The notes under the pieces were generated by a model. That model saw only the letters and a program-made list of their open reading frames with translations. It was not told the DNA's origin and made no database searches. From NCBI GenBank assembly GCA_008711295.1, contig VUYV01000736.1, positions 52,390-116,389 on the forward strand: 64,000 nt of DNA, in the 5' to 3' direction. Positions 36,601 to 48,456 of the stretch are shown here, piece by piece. Positions within the stretch are counted from its first letter, which is position 1. Each line of letters starts with the position of its first letter. This DNA is from Anarhynchus alexandrinus. Its lineage: Eukaryota > Chordata > Aves > Charadriiformes > Charadriidae. A program made the position numbers and the translations under genes.

Positions 36601-39504
36601 CTTCTTGGCTTTATTATGAACTTACAAAGCAAATAAAAAGCAAAGAACGCCTCACAAGTATGGCCAGAAAAAAATCACTACTTTCCTCCCAGATCTAGAA
36701 CACGGGCTTTCTTTCAAAAGGTTCCCAACCATTTTTGAATCATTTTTGTTTTCTACAAGTATACACTTAGGAAGATACAATGCTGCCTGAGAGATGACCC
36801 CGACTGCTCCTTTCAAACAGGCTTACAAACAATGAAAACAACAAAAGCACATTAACAAGCAGAAGCATGGTTCGTTATTTGCAGGCATTACTCAGAGTCG
36901 ATAAATGCTGATAAAAATATGAGTAAATGAGGCAACCAAAGCCCAGTGTATTACTAAGTGACAAAATAAACCTTTAAAACCTTGATTTTCAGGCCAAACC
37001 CTATTTTGGGGTTGTTGAAAGCAGCCAACCAGCCAGTAGCAAACTAAGATGTGCACAGTGACCAACTGCTATGTTGGTTCGCCAACATCCATCACACAAA
37101 TTGATTAAATATAGTCTGCATCAGTCATTTAATATAGGAGAAATAAAGCCATTGTAATAGAATATAGTTTGCAGGATCAATACTTCCTGCTAAGGAAATA
37201 AATGTTTTGATGACACCTTGATATATACTTCTCTCCAGTACCCCATCCGTGTTCTGGTACTTAGGTGGCAGTGGGAAATCATTAATCTTGCTTTTCAGAG
37301 ATTCTGAAAACCGTAAAAAACCCAGCTGTGACACCTAAGCCTGTATGAAGCCACACAAATCCTCTTCCCCACTCAGGGGGCTCTTGGAGAGAGAAAACAC
37401 AGTAGTGAAACACCAGGCAGCTACAGATGCAGGATGCTGCTAGCCTGGTCCACACACCGCAGCGGAGCTCTGCATCAGGAACACTGTGTGGGATTATGTG
37501 CCCGCTCCCGTACCTACTCAAAAAGCATCTGAGGATGCAAACCCTGCAAGCTTCAGGTGAACAACTGTCCCAGCAGCTGACTTTTCTCTCTAAAATTTCA
37601 TAGCATGGACTTGACCTGAAGGAAGTGAAAAGAAGGAGGCAACAGCTTTAGCTCATTAGTTTATCCATGGAGCAGTAAAGAGAGTATAACATCAGCAATC
37701 CAAAGCCCTGCCACCACAGCAGTGCGGGGAGGGGAAGGTAAACGTTTCACTTCCATGCCATTCTTTGAAAAATAACCTAGCAGTAAGGAAAAACTATGGT
37801 GGGTATGGTGCCATGAACATAAGTAACATAAAAAACCCTACAGGCTTATTACAAGCCCCCCTAGTTTTCAACAAACATGTTGTAGCTTTCCAGCCATGCG
37901 TTGGAAAATCAGCTTTATGTCCAAAAGAAAAAAAAAAACCACACAAAAAACCAGACGTAACTGTGGATACCAAGCCCCTACATGAAAAGTGGAATTTAAG
38001 AGCTTATGACTTGCTTGGATACAGCAGAAAAGTGAATGAGTAAAACAGGCCTGTTCTGCTCAGTCATTCTCACTTGTAATGGCTGTAATGCAGCTTGCCA
38101 ACAGCTCTTCCTCAGCCTTCGAGAACAGCCCGAAGAGCCTGTTCCAAGTGAAGTATAAAAAAGTTTGTCACTAGGTCGTTTTACAGCAAAGCAACTTCTG
38201 CTCTCTTTTGTTAGGTTATTTGTTTCTTTTAAACAAGTACAACAAGCAGAGACAGTTACAAGGCAGAAAGCTGAACAGAGAGGGATTTTTGTGTTTCCGC
38301 AAGGAAATCCCTATTCAAATATGTGCTAAAATACAGCACTCTCAGAAATCTCCATGTGATTTGCAGCCATTATCGATGTTGGCACCCCCCACAGATAATG
38401 CAGTGAGGAGGGGGGGGACACCTCGAAGGTGATGCTCAAACCCCTCCCCTATGCAGGACCTCTCCCGTGTCATACTTGGGGAGCTCTGCCTTTGTTCAGT
38501 CGAGTTCAAATGGCTCGAGCAACGTGGCTTCCACCCCTTCCCACCAGGGATTACTCCACAGTCTAACAGATCTTCCTAGCGGGAAGTGTTTCTGGATTTC
38601 AGCCTACATTTTCTGCGCTGAATTTTATCCTGTTACTCCTAGTCATACTGCGTGGACCACCCAAAACAGCTCTTTTTCAAACTCGGATATTTATACCCCT
38701 TGCGTGCAGGACTGGTAGTTTTAACATCGCCCCGTTCCTTCACCCTCTTTCTCTTTCATTCAGACAAACCGTACGAATTTAATTCTTAATCTTTCTTCTC
38801 TTCTCTAGTCCATTAATCACTTTTGTTGCAGCTGTCTGAATTCCCTACAATTTGCCAAAGTCTTTCTGGTAATGAAAGACCCATGCACATATGAACTTTG
38901 TATCTCCTAAAGCTCTGTCTGATAAAAGACATGGACTAATACGCACGCACACAGAAACACACCAGACGTTTTCTAAATTCATTCTTTTTATAGAAAGAGC
39001 TTAGCCTCTTTCAGGCAGGAAGCAAAAGGCATTTGTCTTTTTAAGTCCCCTAACAGAGGTGGAAAACTAACATACTGTACTTTTTTCAGATAAGAAACTG
39101 CCTGACTCCCAACTGTTTTCCATGATTGCTCATTCTGCCTTGCAAAAGCAGTGTATTTATCGATGCCTTCCTCTTTCAGTTCTTTAAGGAAGCTCACGTG
39201 GAGACTTCATGTTCTGGTTTTCAGAAATTGTTCGTCTCGCCTTCACAAACGGTACAGCGAGTGCTTAACAGTACCCTATACCTGCCCTTCGCCCTCTCCT
39301 TTGCCTCCTTTTTGCTATTAACAGCTGGGCAGGGAGACAGGACACAGATATGAACAGGGAAACCCAACTCAACATTCCCCTTCCTTAGCATTTTAGAACT
39401 TCAGGTTGCTGCCGGACAACAAAATAACACAGAGAAGGGAAAGCCTCCTTAGGACCCCAGGGCAAAACTTCTGCCACCTTGATGTGGAAATACATTTTTG
39501 CTCC
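33627..39504. other. Unique non-coding DNA
   Basis: Contains A-rich runs at about 34362-34371 and 34467-34477, a (GT)5 tract at 34799-34808 and A-rich DNA at 37925-37938. Frames up to 157 codons (33536-34009) are unsupported. The AT-rich block at 36840-37020 is complex and has no repeat signature. No dispersed repeat is recognised. Confidence 0.5.
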
Positions 39505-39605
39505 ACAAGAGCCTCTGGGCTGATCTTGGGCAAGTGTATCACTGATCTCTATGCAGCTGCTACCTTCTCCCAAAATGGGCTTTTACATATAATACGTACT
39601 TTAAC
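39505..39605 (+). repeat. MIR-type SINE, CORE and tail remnant
   Basis: CTGATCTTGGGCAAGTGTAT corresponds to the MIR CORE phrase 'tgaccttgggcaagtcactt'. CACTGATCTCTATGCAGC stands where MIR has 'aacctctctgtgcctcag'. CTTCTCCCAAAATGGGCTTT and TACATATAATACGTACT align with 'cctcatctgtaaaatgggg' and 'ataataatacttacc'. The correct order of four blocks makes chance unlikely. Orientation is plus, and the tRNA-like head is lost. Confidence 0.6.
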
Positions 39606-40740
39606 ACGTTTAAACCTGAATACTTTAAAGGCAATTCAGTAACTACCAACCACTATGGAAGATTAACTTCCTAGCTATAGTTTGGGGTAAGATATATAAT
39701 AAAGACCTTGATTTTGCAGACAGATAAATACATGTGACTTCAAGTTCTACTTAACTGCAGCAAGAATAGGGAAAAAAATGGGGGAAAAGAGCACATACCA
39801 CATCCAAACGTACTTTAAACTGAACACTCATTCACTGCAAGGCAGGGCAGAGTGAGAAAAGTCCTTGCAGGTTGATGCCACTTACCCCGTAGGCAAGTTC
39901 TATGCTCTAGCAAGACAACTGTGAGTATCTAGCATTAGAAGTTATTTTATTCCTTGCAAATGTCTAGGGCATTTTCATAGCAACAGAGGCAGGGAAAAAA
40001 AACCCAACATGCTCAAATACTCACTGAAAACCTTAGTATTGATTTCCCTTTTCTAGTTTATTTGTATGCTTACACTATCCAACACACATTTTTAGTCAGA
40101 AGTTAAAGAAGTCACCCAAACTCTTCTTCACTTGCTCACTTCATACCAACAAAACATGTACATGCAAATATCCTGAGCATAAAGAGAAACTCTTGAAGTC
40201 ATTATGACATTATTTGTACCCTGAAGCAAGTCATAATTTGTATGCATCCTGCCAAGTACTTTCTGTCAAAGCTAAAGTAATTATTAGGAAGTATGAAAGC
40301 AGGTGTCACTTCTGGCAAGTTATAAGATGGCTTTATATTCTCAGTTGTAATGGGATAAAAATGATCCCTAAAAAGAGCATAGCAGGCTATTACTTTACAT
40401 CCAGTATATATGTGAAACATAACAGTTGCTGCCTGTACTTTTTTTCCCTCTTTGGTATTTTAATTAAAGATTCAAGCTCCTAAAAGACAAAACCTAAAAA
40501 TATGTGCAAGATCAATCCCATTTTGCATAATTTCTATTTAGTTTCATAACCAACTGTCAAGCCATCTGACCCTCATTTGCATGTGCTATAAGGCAGGCAG
40601 CCGAGCTCGCTTCCACCGCAGTGAAACACATACTCTGTCCCTGCTCACTCCCACGTACAAACCTCCAGCTTCTTGGATGAATCTCTGCTACAGCACTTCA
40701 GGACAGAGGGGACAGTGATTGTTGTGATTACAGGGCTAAA
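39606..40740. other. AT-rich unique DNA, possible conserved non-coding block
   Basis: No gene. The part at 40200-40600 is AT-rich, complex and free of recognisable repeats. It contains the octamer ATTTGCAT (about 40577-40584) and TTTTAATTAAAG. This texture is common in deeply conserved enhancers, but conservation cannot be seen here. Confidence 0.4.
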
Positions 40741-41000
40741 ACTTTTCCAACTTGAGTGCCTGAATTTAAACACTGAACTCCATCTTTAGGCATCTGAATA
40801 AGCTGCTAGTGTTTCAAAGGTGCTGGGCACCCAGCATCTCCTACTTGTTTCTGTCAAACTTGCCAAAAAGAACATCTGCTTTTAATTAATTCACCGAGAG
40901 CTGCAGGTACGCAGGACCTTTGAAAGCCATCCCACTTACTTCAGTCCCTAAATATAAATCCAGGTGCCTACCTCTAGGCAGCCAACTTTCAAAATGCTGA
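40741..41000. repeat. Sauropsid palindromic repeat, long copy 2
   Basis: The left half reads CTTGAGTGCCTGAATTTAAA, then CTCCATCTTTAGGCATCTGA, then TTTCAAAGGTGCTGGGCACC. The right half reads GAGCTGCAGGTACGCAGGAC, CTTTGAAAGCC, CCTAAATATAAATCCAGGTG, and then GGCAGCCAACTTTC. These blocks follow in order the family described at 28711-28878, including the mirrored 'gtgctgagcacc' centre. A short AT-rich stretch with TTAATTAATT separates the halves. Copy 2 is more complete than copy 1. Confidence 0.7.
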
Positions 41001-41999
41001 AAAAGAAAAAATAGCATTATTAAATAACTAAATATATATATTAAAAACACATGCAGATATACCCAAGGCCTTTGGATTCTTGCTCCATACTTGACATATG
41101 ACATGATGTAAAAGAAAGCAGATCTGATTTTGTTGGAAAGTAGCATTTCATGCTGTAACTGGAGTATGCACATTGCTAATAATTAACATAATTGTAATAA
41201 GGAAAGGCATTCAGGGAAATGTTCTTCAAAATTTGCTCCTCTTCCTTGGATAAGCAACCAAGCAAACCAACCCCCAAAAGTGGTTGTATTTAGCTAAGAG
41301 TTTAGGGAAATTGCAAATTTACTAGTGTGTTTATTGTGCAAGTTTATTTTATTTTTCTTTCATTCAGCCAGACACCCACATTCTTGACAGTGTAGAACTT
41401 GAAAAGATTTTTTTTTTTATTTAAAAACTGCAAACAGAAAAAAAAAACAGGCTACCACCTGCCTCTGCAAATCTTTCACATGTGCATTTGTGCTTTTGAG
41501 CACGATGCAACTGACTACCCTGTAAAGAGTAATATTCAAACACAACAGCAATATTCCACCCTATGATAGGGCCCTGACTCGAAAGGCAACGTGACAGCAC
41601 ACATTTGCATGTACATAAAGTGCTGTCCTGCATAAGGGATCAGGGATGCCATGCTGCAAGACTGAGAGATGCTCTCCCAGGGCTGACCAGAGAAGCTCCT
41701 GCCTCCGGAAAGGAACGCTGCCTGCTGGAGTCAATGGACAGACTCGCTGGTCTGGGGCTGCCCTATTTCTAGCGGGACTTGCCAGGTAAGTGCATGCATG
41801 TATGTGCATATGTTGTGAGCGTGCAGGATCATGCCTATGCTTTGGATTAGAAAAATTGCACAAACCAGGCCTACAGTACACACACAACACACAGCTAGTT
41901 TGTACCTGTGCAGGGGGGGAAAGGTTGGTATTGCTACACCTAAATCCCCATGGTTTCAGACACTGTACTATGGCTCCAACTGAGCCACCAGGGGCACAA
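41001..41999. other. Non-coding DNA with A/T runs
   Basis: Contains an AT dinucleotide stretch at 41030-41041 and T11 at 41408-41418. GGAGTCAATGGACAGACTCG at 41732-41751 resembles a sauropsid repeat phrase ('gaagtcaatggaaagactcc') but stands alone. No gene. Confidence 0.45.
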
Positions 42000-43540
42000 A
42001 AACCTCAGAACAAAGAGAAAAGCGAAGCCTGGGGAAATCCAGAAATATACTTATGGAAGTTTTCCATAAGGGTCATATAATGACAAAGGATAGGACAGTC
42101 CTCCACAAAGGTCTGGTTTCTGCCAGGACCAGGACCAGGAGTGCGCCTGGCCCTGCCCTGCCTGCAGCATCCCAAAGAAGTTGCAGTTTGCTTCATCAAG
42201 CGAGCTGTTACCCTTGCTGTCATTTCAAAACTTCTCCCACGACAAGCCCTGCTGGCACAGCGGCCACGTGGGCCACCACTTCCCTGCCACACCGCACCCC
42301 CAGAGCCGGTGCTGCCCCAGGCCTCTGCGTGAGAGCTCTCCACAGCTGGGGTGGCACTGGAGGACTCATCCCATCAATCTTCGTTTGCAAACATTGCGTC
42401 TCGAGTCTCATGCACAACCCACTCACAGGCGACCACCACCACCTCCTCACTCACACAAGCCCCAGAAGGCTGCAACCGAGCTCGCTCTGCGGCCGTGCTG
42501 AGGCAGGCTAATCCCTGCACCTGCTCCAGCAGCATGTTGAAAATGGGTTTTTAATCTTTGCAAACCAGCAGTTGTTCCCCGCCTCCATCATCAGCAGCCA
42601 CATCTTGCTGCCACTCGCATCAAGGCAGGGAAGAAACGCCAGAGCTACTGCCCAGCCGTTGCCGCCAGGTGCAGCCACAGGGAAACCTGACCTGATGAAG
42701 CAGCCAAAGCCATTGAGCTCCAGCAGCATACCGAGCACACGGTCCTTCCGCTCCTCCTCACGCCAGGGCTCGGTGCCTCTCATAGTACACGTGGGAATGG
42801 GAGTTGGGTACAAAGCGTATCTACCATGCTCCCTCTGCTTGCTGCAACAGGATCTGTGTTGCACACCCACCCTGCCCTTCCCATGGTGCCAGTGACCTGC
42901 CAGAAGCACAAAGGGGCTAGGGGGATGGTTTAGGGGGAAGAGAGGCTGGTCTTTACTTGATACACCAAGCAACTGCTTGACATGGTGCATGTGCGAGGGT
43001 TGTGCAAGGGAGAAGGTCTGCCCAGGTGTGGAGGAGGGATCCATCTCCCCACCAGGGATGCCTCCTTCCCTTACTTCCGTTTGGACCTACAGCTACAGCT
43101 CTTACTTACGCTTCGTGGGGACTGCAATACAGCACTATCAGATACTCTGGAACCTTATCATCAAATAACCACTTTATGGGCCTGCACACATGCTGGGCAA
43201 AGCAACAAGAGCTGCAGATTGCCCACCTCACTCAGAAGGCGGCAGTTGAGAAGCTGGCCAGCTGCTCTGCCCTGGCTCATCTCCACCACTGAGAGCCAGG
43301 TCGCTCCTCCTTACACACAGCTCTGCAGCCTTCAGTGCAGCTCTGCGCAGACAGACCAGCTGACGGACTGGCAGTCCCCACCTGGGTGACTTTTGCAGGA
43401 GGCAGCTGCGCTCTGGATTCACGTAGAAAGGCTGGAGAGCAGCCACCTACCTGCACTCTGCTCCCACCACGGCCCCCCTGGGCTCCGGGAGCTGGCTGGA
43501 AACAACAACGCTATTTGTTTTTCTTTGACATTCCCAAACT
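42000..43540. other. GC-richer stretch with overlapping long frames
   Basis: Frames of 152 codons plus (42053-42511), 178 codons minus (42508-43044) and 135 codons plus (42982-43389) lie almost end to end in the locally most GC-rich DNA. None encodes a recognised domain. The translated sequences are rich in Pro, Ser, Cys and His without repeat or membrane structure. CpG density is moderate and not island-like. A non-coding transcript or untranslated exon is possible but not shown. Confidence 0.4.
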
Positions 43541-43557
43541 GGGGGGGGGTGGGGGGG
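43541..43557 (+). repeat. Interrupted poly-G (G9-T-G7)
   Basis: Nine G, one T and seven G residues in an otherwise mixed context. It is likely to vary in length and is capable of intramolecular G-quadruplex formation. Confidence 0.9.
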
Positions 43558-44617
43558 AGAAGCAGTGGAGCAACAGGAAGAAGCAGGGAAGGCCATTGCA
43601 TATTTATTTGTCATAAATTATGCTTGGGAGAGCATTAGGCACAACAAGCCATCACTCATTGGAGCAGGTTTCTGCGGTGTGTCAGAGCACTGCACTGCAC
43701 TTCACAGGGAGCATTAACTGGACACTGGCAGGAGATGGGTCTCTGCTGCTCCTCTCCACCCCCGTTCTAATTTCATCAAAACATTCTCCTTGCATTGCTT
43801 TGGTTATCTCTTGGAAGGGGAAATATTTGTTTTAGTGCACAGGGCAGCACTACGCTTGAGGACTTAACAGGAAAGCCTTTACCCAAAACAAATGTGCTGT
43901 CCGTAAGAAACTTCTCTGCTGAATTCTTGGATGAAGCACACGAGACCAAACGTGCGTATACCTCCTCAGCCCCATGTCAGAGAGAAAACATAGGTGTGGT
44001 GGGATGTACTAATGCAAACCGCCGTGCTCTGGGTCCCGGGGAGTAGGGGACTGCAGGCTCAGAGAGGCTGTTCCTGGCACTGGCCTCCAAAGACCAGTAA
44101 TTTTGTCTGGGAGGCAGCAGGACTCCAAAAAAGTCTTGCACATCATCCCCAAATGGTTTCCTTGATGAAAAGTCTGCACACCATGTGAGGAAAGTAGCAA
44201 ACATTTCTACAAGTGTCCCACTAATGGGCTGTTACCAGGAGGATGTGTTGCTCTGGTGAGACCAGGCTGATGGTGAGACCCCTGATACACAGGGCTGGAC
44301 TGTGCCATTAAAAGCGAGGAGACAGCACTTGGGTTTGATTTACTTTAGGGAAGTGCTCTCCAACGAGGTCTGGGATGGAAACAGGGCTGCATTTTGTAGG
44401 CAGAGAGGCGGCAACCCTTTAGGAAGAAGCATTGATACCTGCAACTGAAATAAACCCAGCTACAAGCTCACGAGGCTGATTTGAAAGCCTCAACACCTAA
44501 AGCAAAGACACCTAAGCGTGCTCTTCTAGGTGCTTCTGCAAGTGCTGCTGCCCCAGCTTCTCACACCACAGGCTTGTGTTGCACAGCCCCGCAACCGAAA
44601 CGCGTGTGTTTTGTACT
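43558..44617. other. Unique non-coding DNA
   Basis: No gene or repeat recognised. Frames of about 60-90 codons occur on both strands across 43.8-44.2 kb, again without recognisable content. Confidence 0.5.
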
Positions 44618-44632
44618 ACAGTACAGTACAGT
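44618..44632. repeat. (ACAGT)3 pentanucleotide repeat
   Basis: Three exact ACAGT units after TACT. It lies inside a 184-codon plus frame (44481-45035), the longest frame in the window. That frame runs on through a poly-A and AAG-rich stretch, so its lysine-rich end is an artefact of low complexity. Confidence 0.8.
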
Positions 44633-44978
44633 ATCCTGTCACGCAGGGACAGGCGCAAGAAACACTCTGTTTGCAGTGAGACTGAGGAGCATCCCTCGTC
44701 TTCCCTCTGGTGCTGATAGGAAACATCAGAGAGCTGCTGACAGAACAAGGACATCGCCCTCACCGAGGGTATTCCCAAGGGTGCATGTGAAAAATCGCAG
44801 GCACAACCCTATTTTCCCTGCACCTTACTACCCCGAAAATACTCAGAGCAGCCACTTTGAAGGGGCTCATCCACCCACTGCAGTATTTCTGGTAATGACT
44901 CACAAAATCCCACACAATTCTGATACCATTTTCTTGATAAAACCAGCTGCCAAAGTGAAACTATACATTTGGTGGTTG

Positions 44979-45020
44979 AAAAAAAAGGAGGAAAAAAAAA
45001 AAAACAGTGGAGAAAAAAAA
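44979..45020. repeat. A-rich low-complexity tract
   Basis: Three A runs of 7 to 13 bases broken by GGAGG and CAGTGGAG. It gives the poly-lysine end of the plus frame and the poly-Phe stretches of the minus frames, none of which is credible protein. Confidence 0.9.
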
Positions 45021-46915
45021 AGCGGCAGAACATGAAACCGACAGTCAGTGTGCGGTGTGAGAACAAAGCTGATGGCTGCGCACAGACCCTCTGCAGACAG
45101 GGGTTTGAAAGACGGGCTCTGCAGCCTGCCACTAAGAATTTGCCTTCTTGTACATTGCGACTTACACAGATGTTCGCATAATTTCTTGCATATGGACAGC
45201 AAAAGGAGCATTCATTTCAAGAATGACGTGATTGTCTGTGTGGTAAGGATAAGAAGGGAAAACTTTCAACATGTATCCAATGATACAGCGAAATGAGAAG
45301 CCAAACTGTTCCCAAATGCACTCAAAGGGCTTCTCATGAAGTCAATGACAAAATTCAGATGATATTTCATAGCGCTCTTTCTTCCTCTCGTTTAAAAACC
45401 CAAATTAAATTACACTCAAGCATCTTACAATGAGATTCAGGAGCACAAAACATACCAGAGCACCACAGCATTCACTCGCCACATTTACTAAACTTGCTCT
45501 GAAAAATGTTTTGACTATTTATAGAGAAGCCAAGGGGGGGGGGGAAATGAAGATGCTTGCTGGGGTGCTGTTTTGGGGTTTTTTTGACAGACAGCAGCCA
45601 AACTCCCTTCTGTTTCTGTAAGGCGAAGTAACAGAGCACTGGGTGTGCTGAGGTCACAGGAAGAGAGTACTTACGCTTGTGCTTAAATTTGGGACAGCGT
45701 TGTACCAGGTGCTTTGTTCTAAACACACTGAACTTCTGCTTAAGCTCTGTCTTAAGGAGAGATGCTGCTTACCTGCAGCTGTAAGGAGAAATGCTTCCCT
45801 CAGGTTGCTCTTGAGCAGCCCTTGTAGCACTCAAATCCAAAGCCTACTGCAGGTTAACGGCAGATATTTCACTCGTTTCAAGGGATGCAAGACCACAGCA
45901 TGGGAAATGAAAACACCTAGCACTGCTTTCAGGGCCCCAGTGCCCCACAGGATGGAGCTGTCACACAGCACCAGTGAACCTGGAAGCGATGCTGGAGCAA
46001 AGTCACCCTTGTGACAAGTAAAGCATATACAGAAATTTTTATTTGGTCCATTTTCACAGCAGAAAAGATAACAAATTTCTGTTCAAGTAGCTGGCTGGAG
46101 AGAACGTGCAGCATGTGAAGGTCAATGCCAAAAAATTCCAATTAATTTGATTTATTTTTATTTGATCTTTTTCTTTCAATTCAACATACTGAATGAATTC
46201 CTGAAATGAAACAAAACCTGTATGAGGAAAAAAGCAGGTATGGTCATTTCAGAGGTACTTTCTAGCAACGCTTAAAAAGCATACGTCTGTCTAAAATAAA
46301 ACAGACTGCAAATGTCTCTGAGAGTGCATTTACATGTTGTCCTCCCTATAATAGCATTATTATCACCAGAAACCTCAAGTATGCTCCCACCTTTCTTCTC
46401 AGCCGGGCAACACAACAGGTCTTAAGAGCTGCCATTGGTTCAGCGAACAAAAAGGCTGTGAAACTGCGCTGTCAGCTGCTTGTAACATGTCGTCCTCCCC
46501 CTGTATATTGCTCTAATGATCTGAGCACCCAGAGTGCAAGAACTCTACATCACCTCACCTCCTCAGCCTGATGCTTTCTAAACCAAAGAGTAAAAACAAA
46601 AAAAGTAAGACAGCAGAAGGGATTCACTTTGGAAAGTTGAGCAGCACCAAACAAAACTGCTAACCTTCTTTTGGCAAGGCGGAAGATTTGTATAACACTT
46701 TTTCCTCCTACTAAATGTACTTACTCTTAAAAATCGATTTCCTCTGTCACTATTCATTGCTGCACGTTGCTCAGTGGTTCTGAGAAACTGCATGGAAAAT
46801 CACGTTACACTTGTTAAATTGACCCTACAGGGCCACACCACCAGTGCATACATCATCCCAAGAGGCAAGCCTGCCAAAGTCATGCTGTGCATATCATCAC
46901 TAAACCCAAGACAAA
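45021..46915. other. Non-coding DNA
   Basis: Holds G11 at 45534-45544. CATGAAGTCAATGACAAAAT at 45336-45355 resembles the 'tgaagtcaatgg' core of sauropsid palindromic repeats but has no supporting flanks. No gene is recognised. Confidence 0.45.
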
Positions 46916-46949
46916 ATGCAAATTTGGCTGTATCATAGCTGATTTGCAT
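46916..46949. promoter_or_regulatory. Inverted pair of POU octamer motifs
   Basis: ATGCAAAT at 46916-46923 and its exact reverse complement ATTTGCAT at 46942-46949 are 18 bases apart. The octamer is the established site of POU-family factors such as Oct1. The surrounding 200 bases (46780-46980) are non-repetitive. Whether this is a working element cannot be told from sequence alone. Confidence 0.4.
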
Positions 46950-47282
46950 AGCTTTCCATTGGTTTCATACAACCTTTTTACAAAATGCCAATTTACTTCA
47001 CTTTCCTACAGCTTATTACCAGTGTGAGGTACTTACAGCTTTTATGCAAGGCAGATTTAGTAGTTAAAACATTAGAAGACATAATTAAATGCTTTTTGGA
47101 AATAGAACGTAGCCTTCAACGTGACGACATAAAGCACAGGACTTTGACTGGGACACTGAAATGTTAATGTCCCTTTGCAAAGGTGCAGACCTCTCTCTCA
47201 CACACATATTGAGCGCTGCACAGCTTTTTCTGTTTTTTTATCTGATCTGTAAAAGCAGAAATATTTGCTTGCAAACTATGAA
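46950..47282. other. Non-coding AT-rich DNA
   Basis: A 60-codon plus frame at 46985-47167 contains a mildly protein-like stretch (leucine-, lysine- and glutamate-rich), but it is short and has no clear splice sites. No repeat is recognised. Confidence 0.45.
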
Positions 47283-47338
47283 GGGCCTGAATCCAGTTAC
47301 TGAGTACACATTTCACTCACATTGATATCAGAATGGAT
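47283..47338. repeat. Possible sauropsid repeat fragment
   Basis: GGGCCTGAATCCAGTTACTG, then AGTACACATTTCACTCACAT and TGATATCAGAATGG recalls the phrase 'gggcctgattctg...actcacattgaagtcaatgg'. It is a single short block, so uncertain. Confidence 0.35.
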
Positions 47339-47415
47339 GGCTGCCAGTTTAGTGTCTTGGCTGGCATTCAAACACGCTGATTGCTGAGGCTCCTCTCATT
47401 TGAAGTTCACAATTT

Positions 47416-47437
47416 AAAAAAAAAAAAGGAAAAAAAA
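47416..47437. repeat. A-rich low-complexity tract
   Basis: A12, then GG, then A8. A further A10 run lies near 47726-47735. Confidence 0.9.
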
Positions 47438-48456
47438 ATCCCCGAATACGAAACAAAAAACCCTCCACAAACATTTCTGAGATGCTACTGGGCTAATTTT
47501 CCCCCTCTTTTGTAACCTCAGTTTCTGGAAGCGAACACATACAAGTAGCACTCTCTGTCAAGACAAGCAGCTAGGGAGTTTGGACTTTATCTCCAAAGCT
47601 ACTATACAACGAACATTAGATCTTTCCTAGCCAAACAATTTTCGTACATGTACCAGGGGCCAGCCCTCATTCAACTCAGCAACAGAGGAAAAGATCTGTT
47701 TACACTTCCATATCTTAACTTGACAAAAAAAAAACAGAAAGAAAACTTCGAAATGTTCTGAGACATGCCACAGCCGGGTAACAGGGAACGGAAAGGCTCC
47801 TTGCCTTACACAAACTTCTTTTTTCTCACTACTGACTACCAAAATCTACCAGGTTCAAAGGCAAGCTAGGAGCTCCTTGAAGCCCCCCTGGTCCCCAACA
47901 CCTCATCTCTGAGCGCATCACTCAACGCGGCTGACGCGCTGTGCAAGCCCTGCTTGCTCTGGCACGGCAGCAGACGCTGTAGATCAGGCCACTTAGACAT
48001 TTCAATTGAACTTGACAGGTGTTGGTTAATAGGCTCTACAATACGTTTGGGAAAGGCCGCCTGGAATTGTAAAATGGTTTCTTACGACAGTTTAATAAGC
48101 CCAGTGCAGAAGACAGTTCACTGCATTATTTTCTAAGACTGTAAACGTAAGTGACCAAAATCTGTACTGTTTGGCAATACACATATAACCTATAACTAAC
48201 TCAACTAATGGCGCATGCGTTCATACAGTATCTGTACGACTTGCACAACCGGACCTGATTCTGCCGGTCAGTCTGGGAACCTCTCTGCTCCTTGCAGGAT
48301 CAGTCCTCCACGTATTACCACAATTCACAGAAATCAGGTATATCTATTCAGTGATAATTGCTTAGACTAATTATTAGAAAATTCAATTTATGCTAATTTG
48401 CCTAAGGGGAGGGGAGCATAAAATTAACTTGACACATTTATTTAACTTTTTACAAT
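47438..48456. other. Non-coding DNA, possible conserved block at its end
   Basis: No gene. The block at 48345-48420 carries GATAATTGCTT, CTAATTATTAG and TATGCTAATTTGC, a run of homeodomain/POU-type words in AT-rich unique DNA. Its right end is close to the repeat that follows. Confidence 0.4.

Noticed and set aside
42508..43044. 178-codon minus frame
   Set aside because: It lies in GC-rich DNA where stops are rare, overlaps a 107-codon plus frame, and shows no domain, signal peptide or repeat.
44481..45035. Longest frame in the window (184 codons, plus)
   Set aside because: It runs through an ACAGT repeat and ends in an A-rich tract that gives artificial poly-lysine. The opposite strand is open too, and there is no recognised domain. 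The length is within chance expectation for 64 kb.
46985..47167. 60-codon plus frame with a protein-like composition
   Set aside because: It is too short, has no clear splice sites or homologue in memory, and lies in AT-rich DNA where such strings arise by chance.
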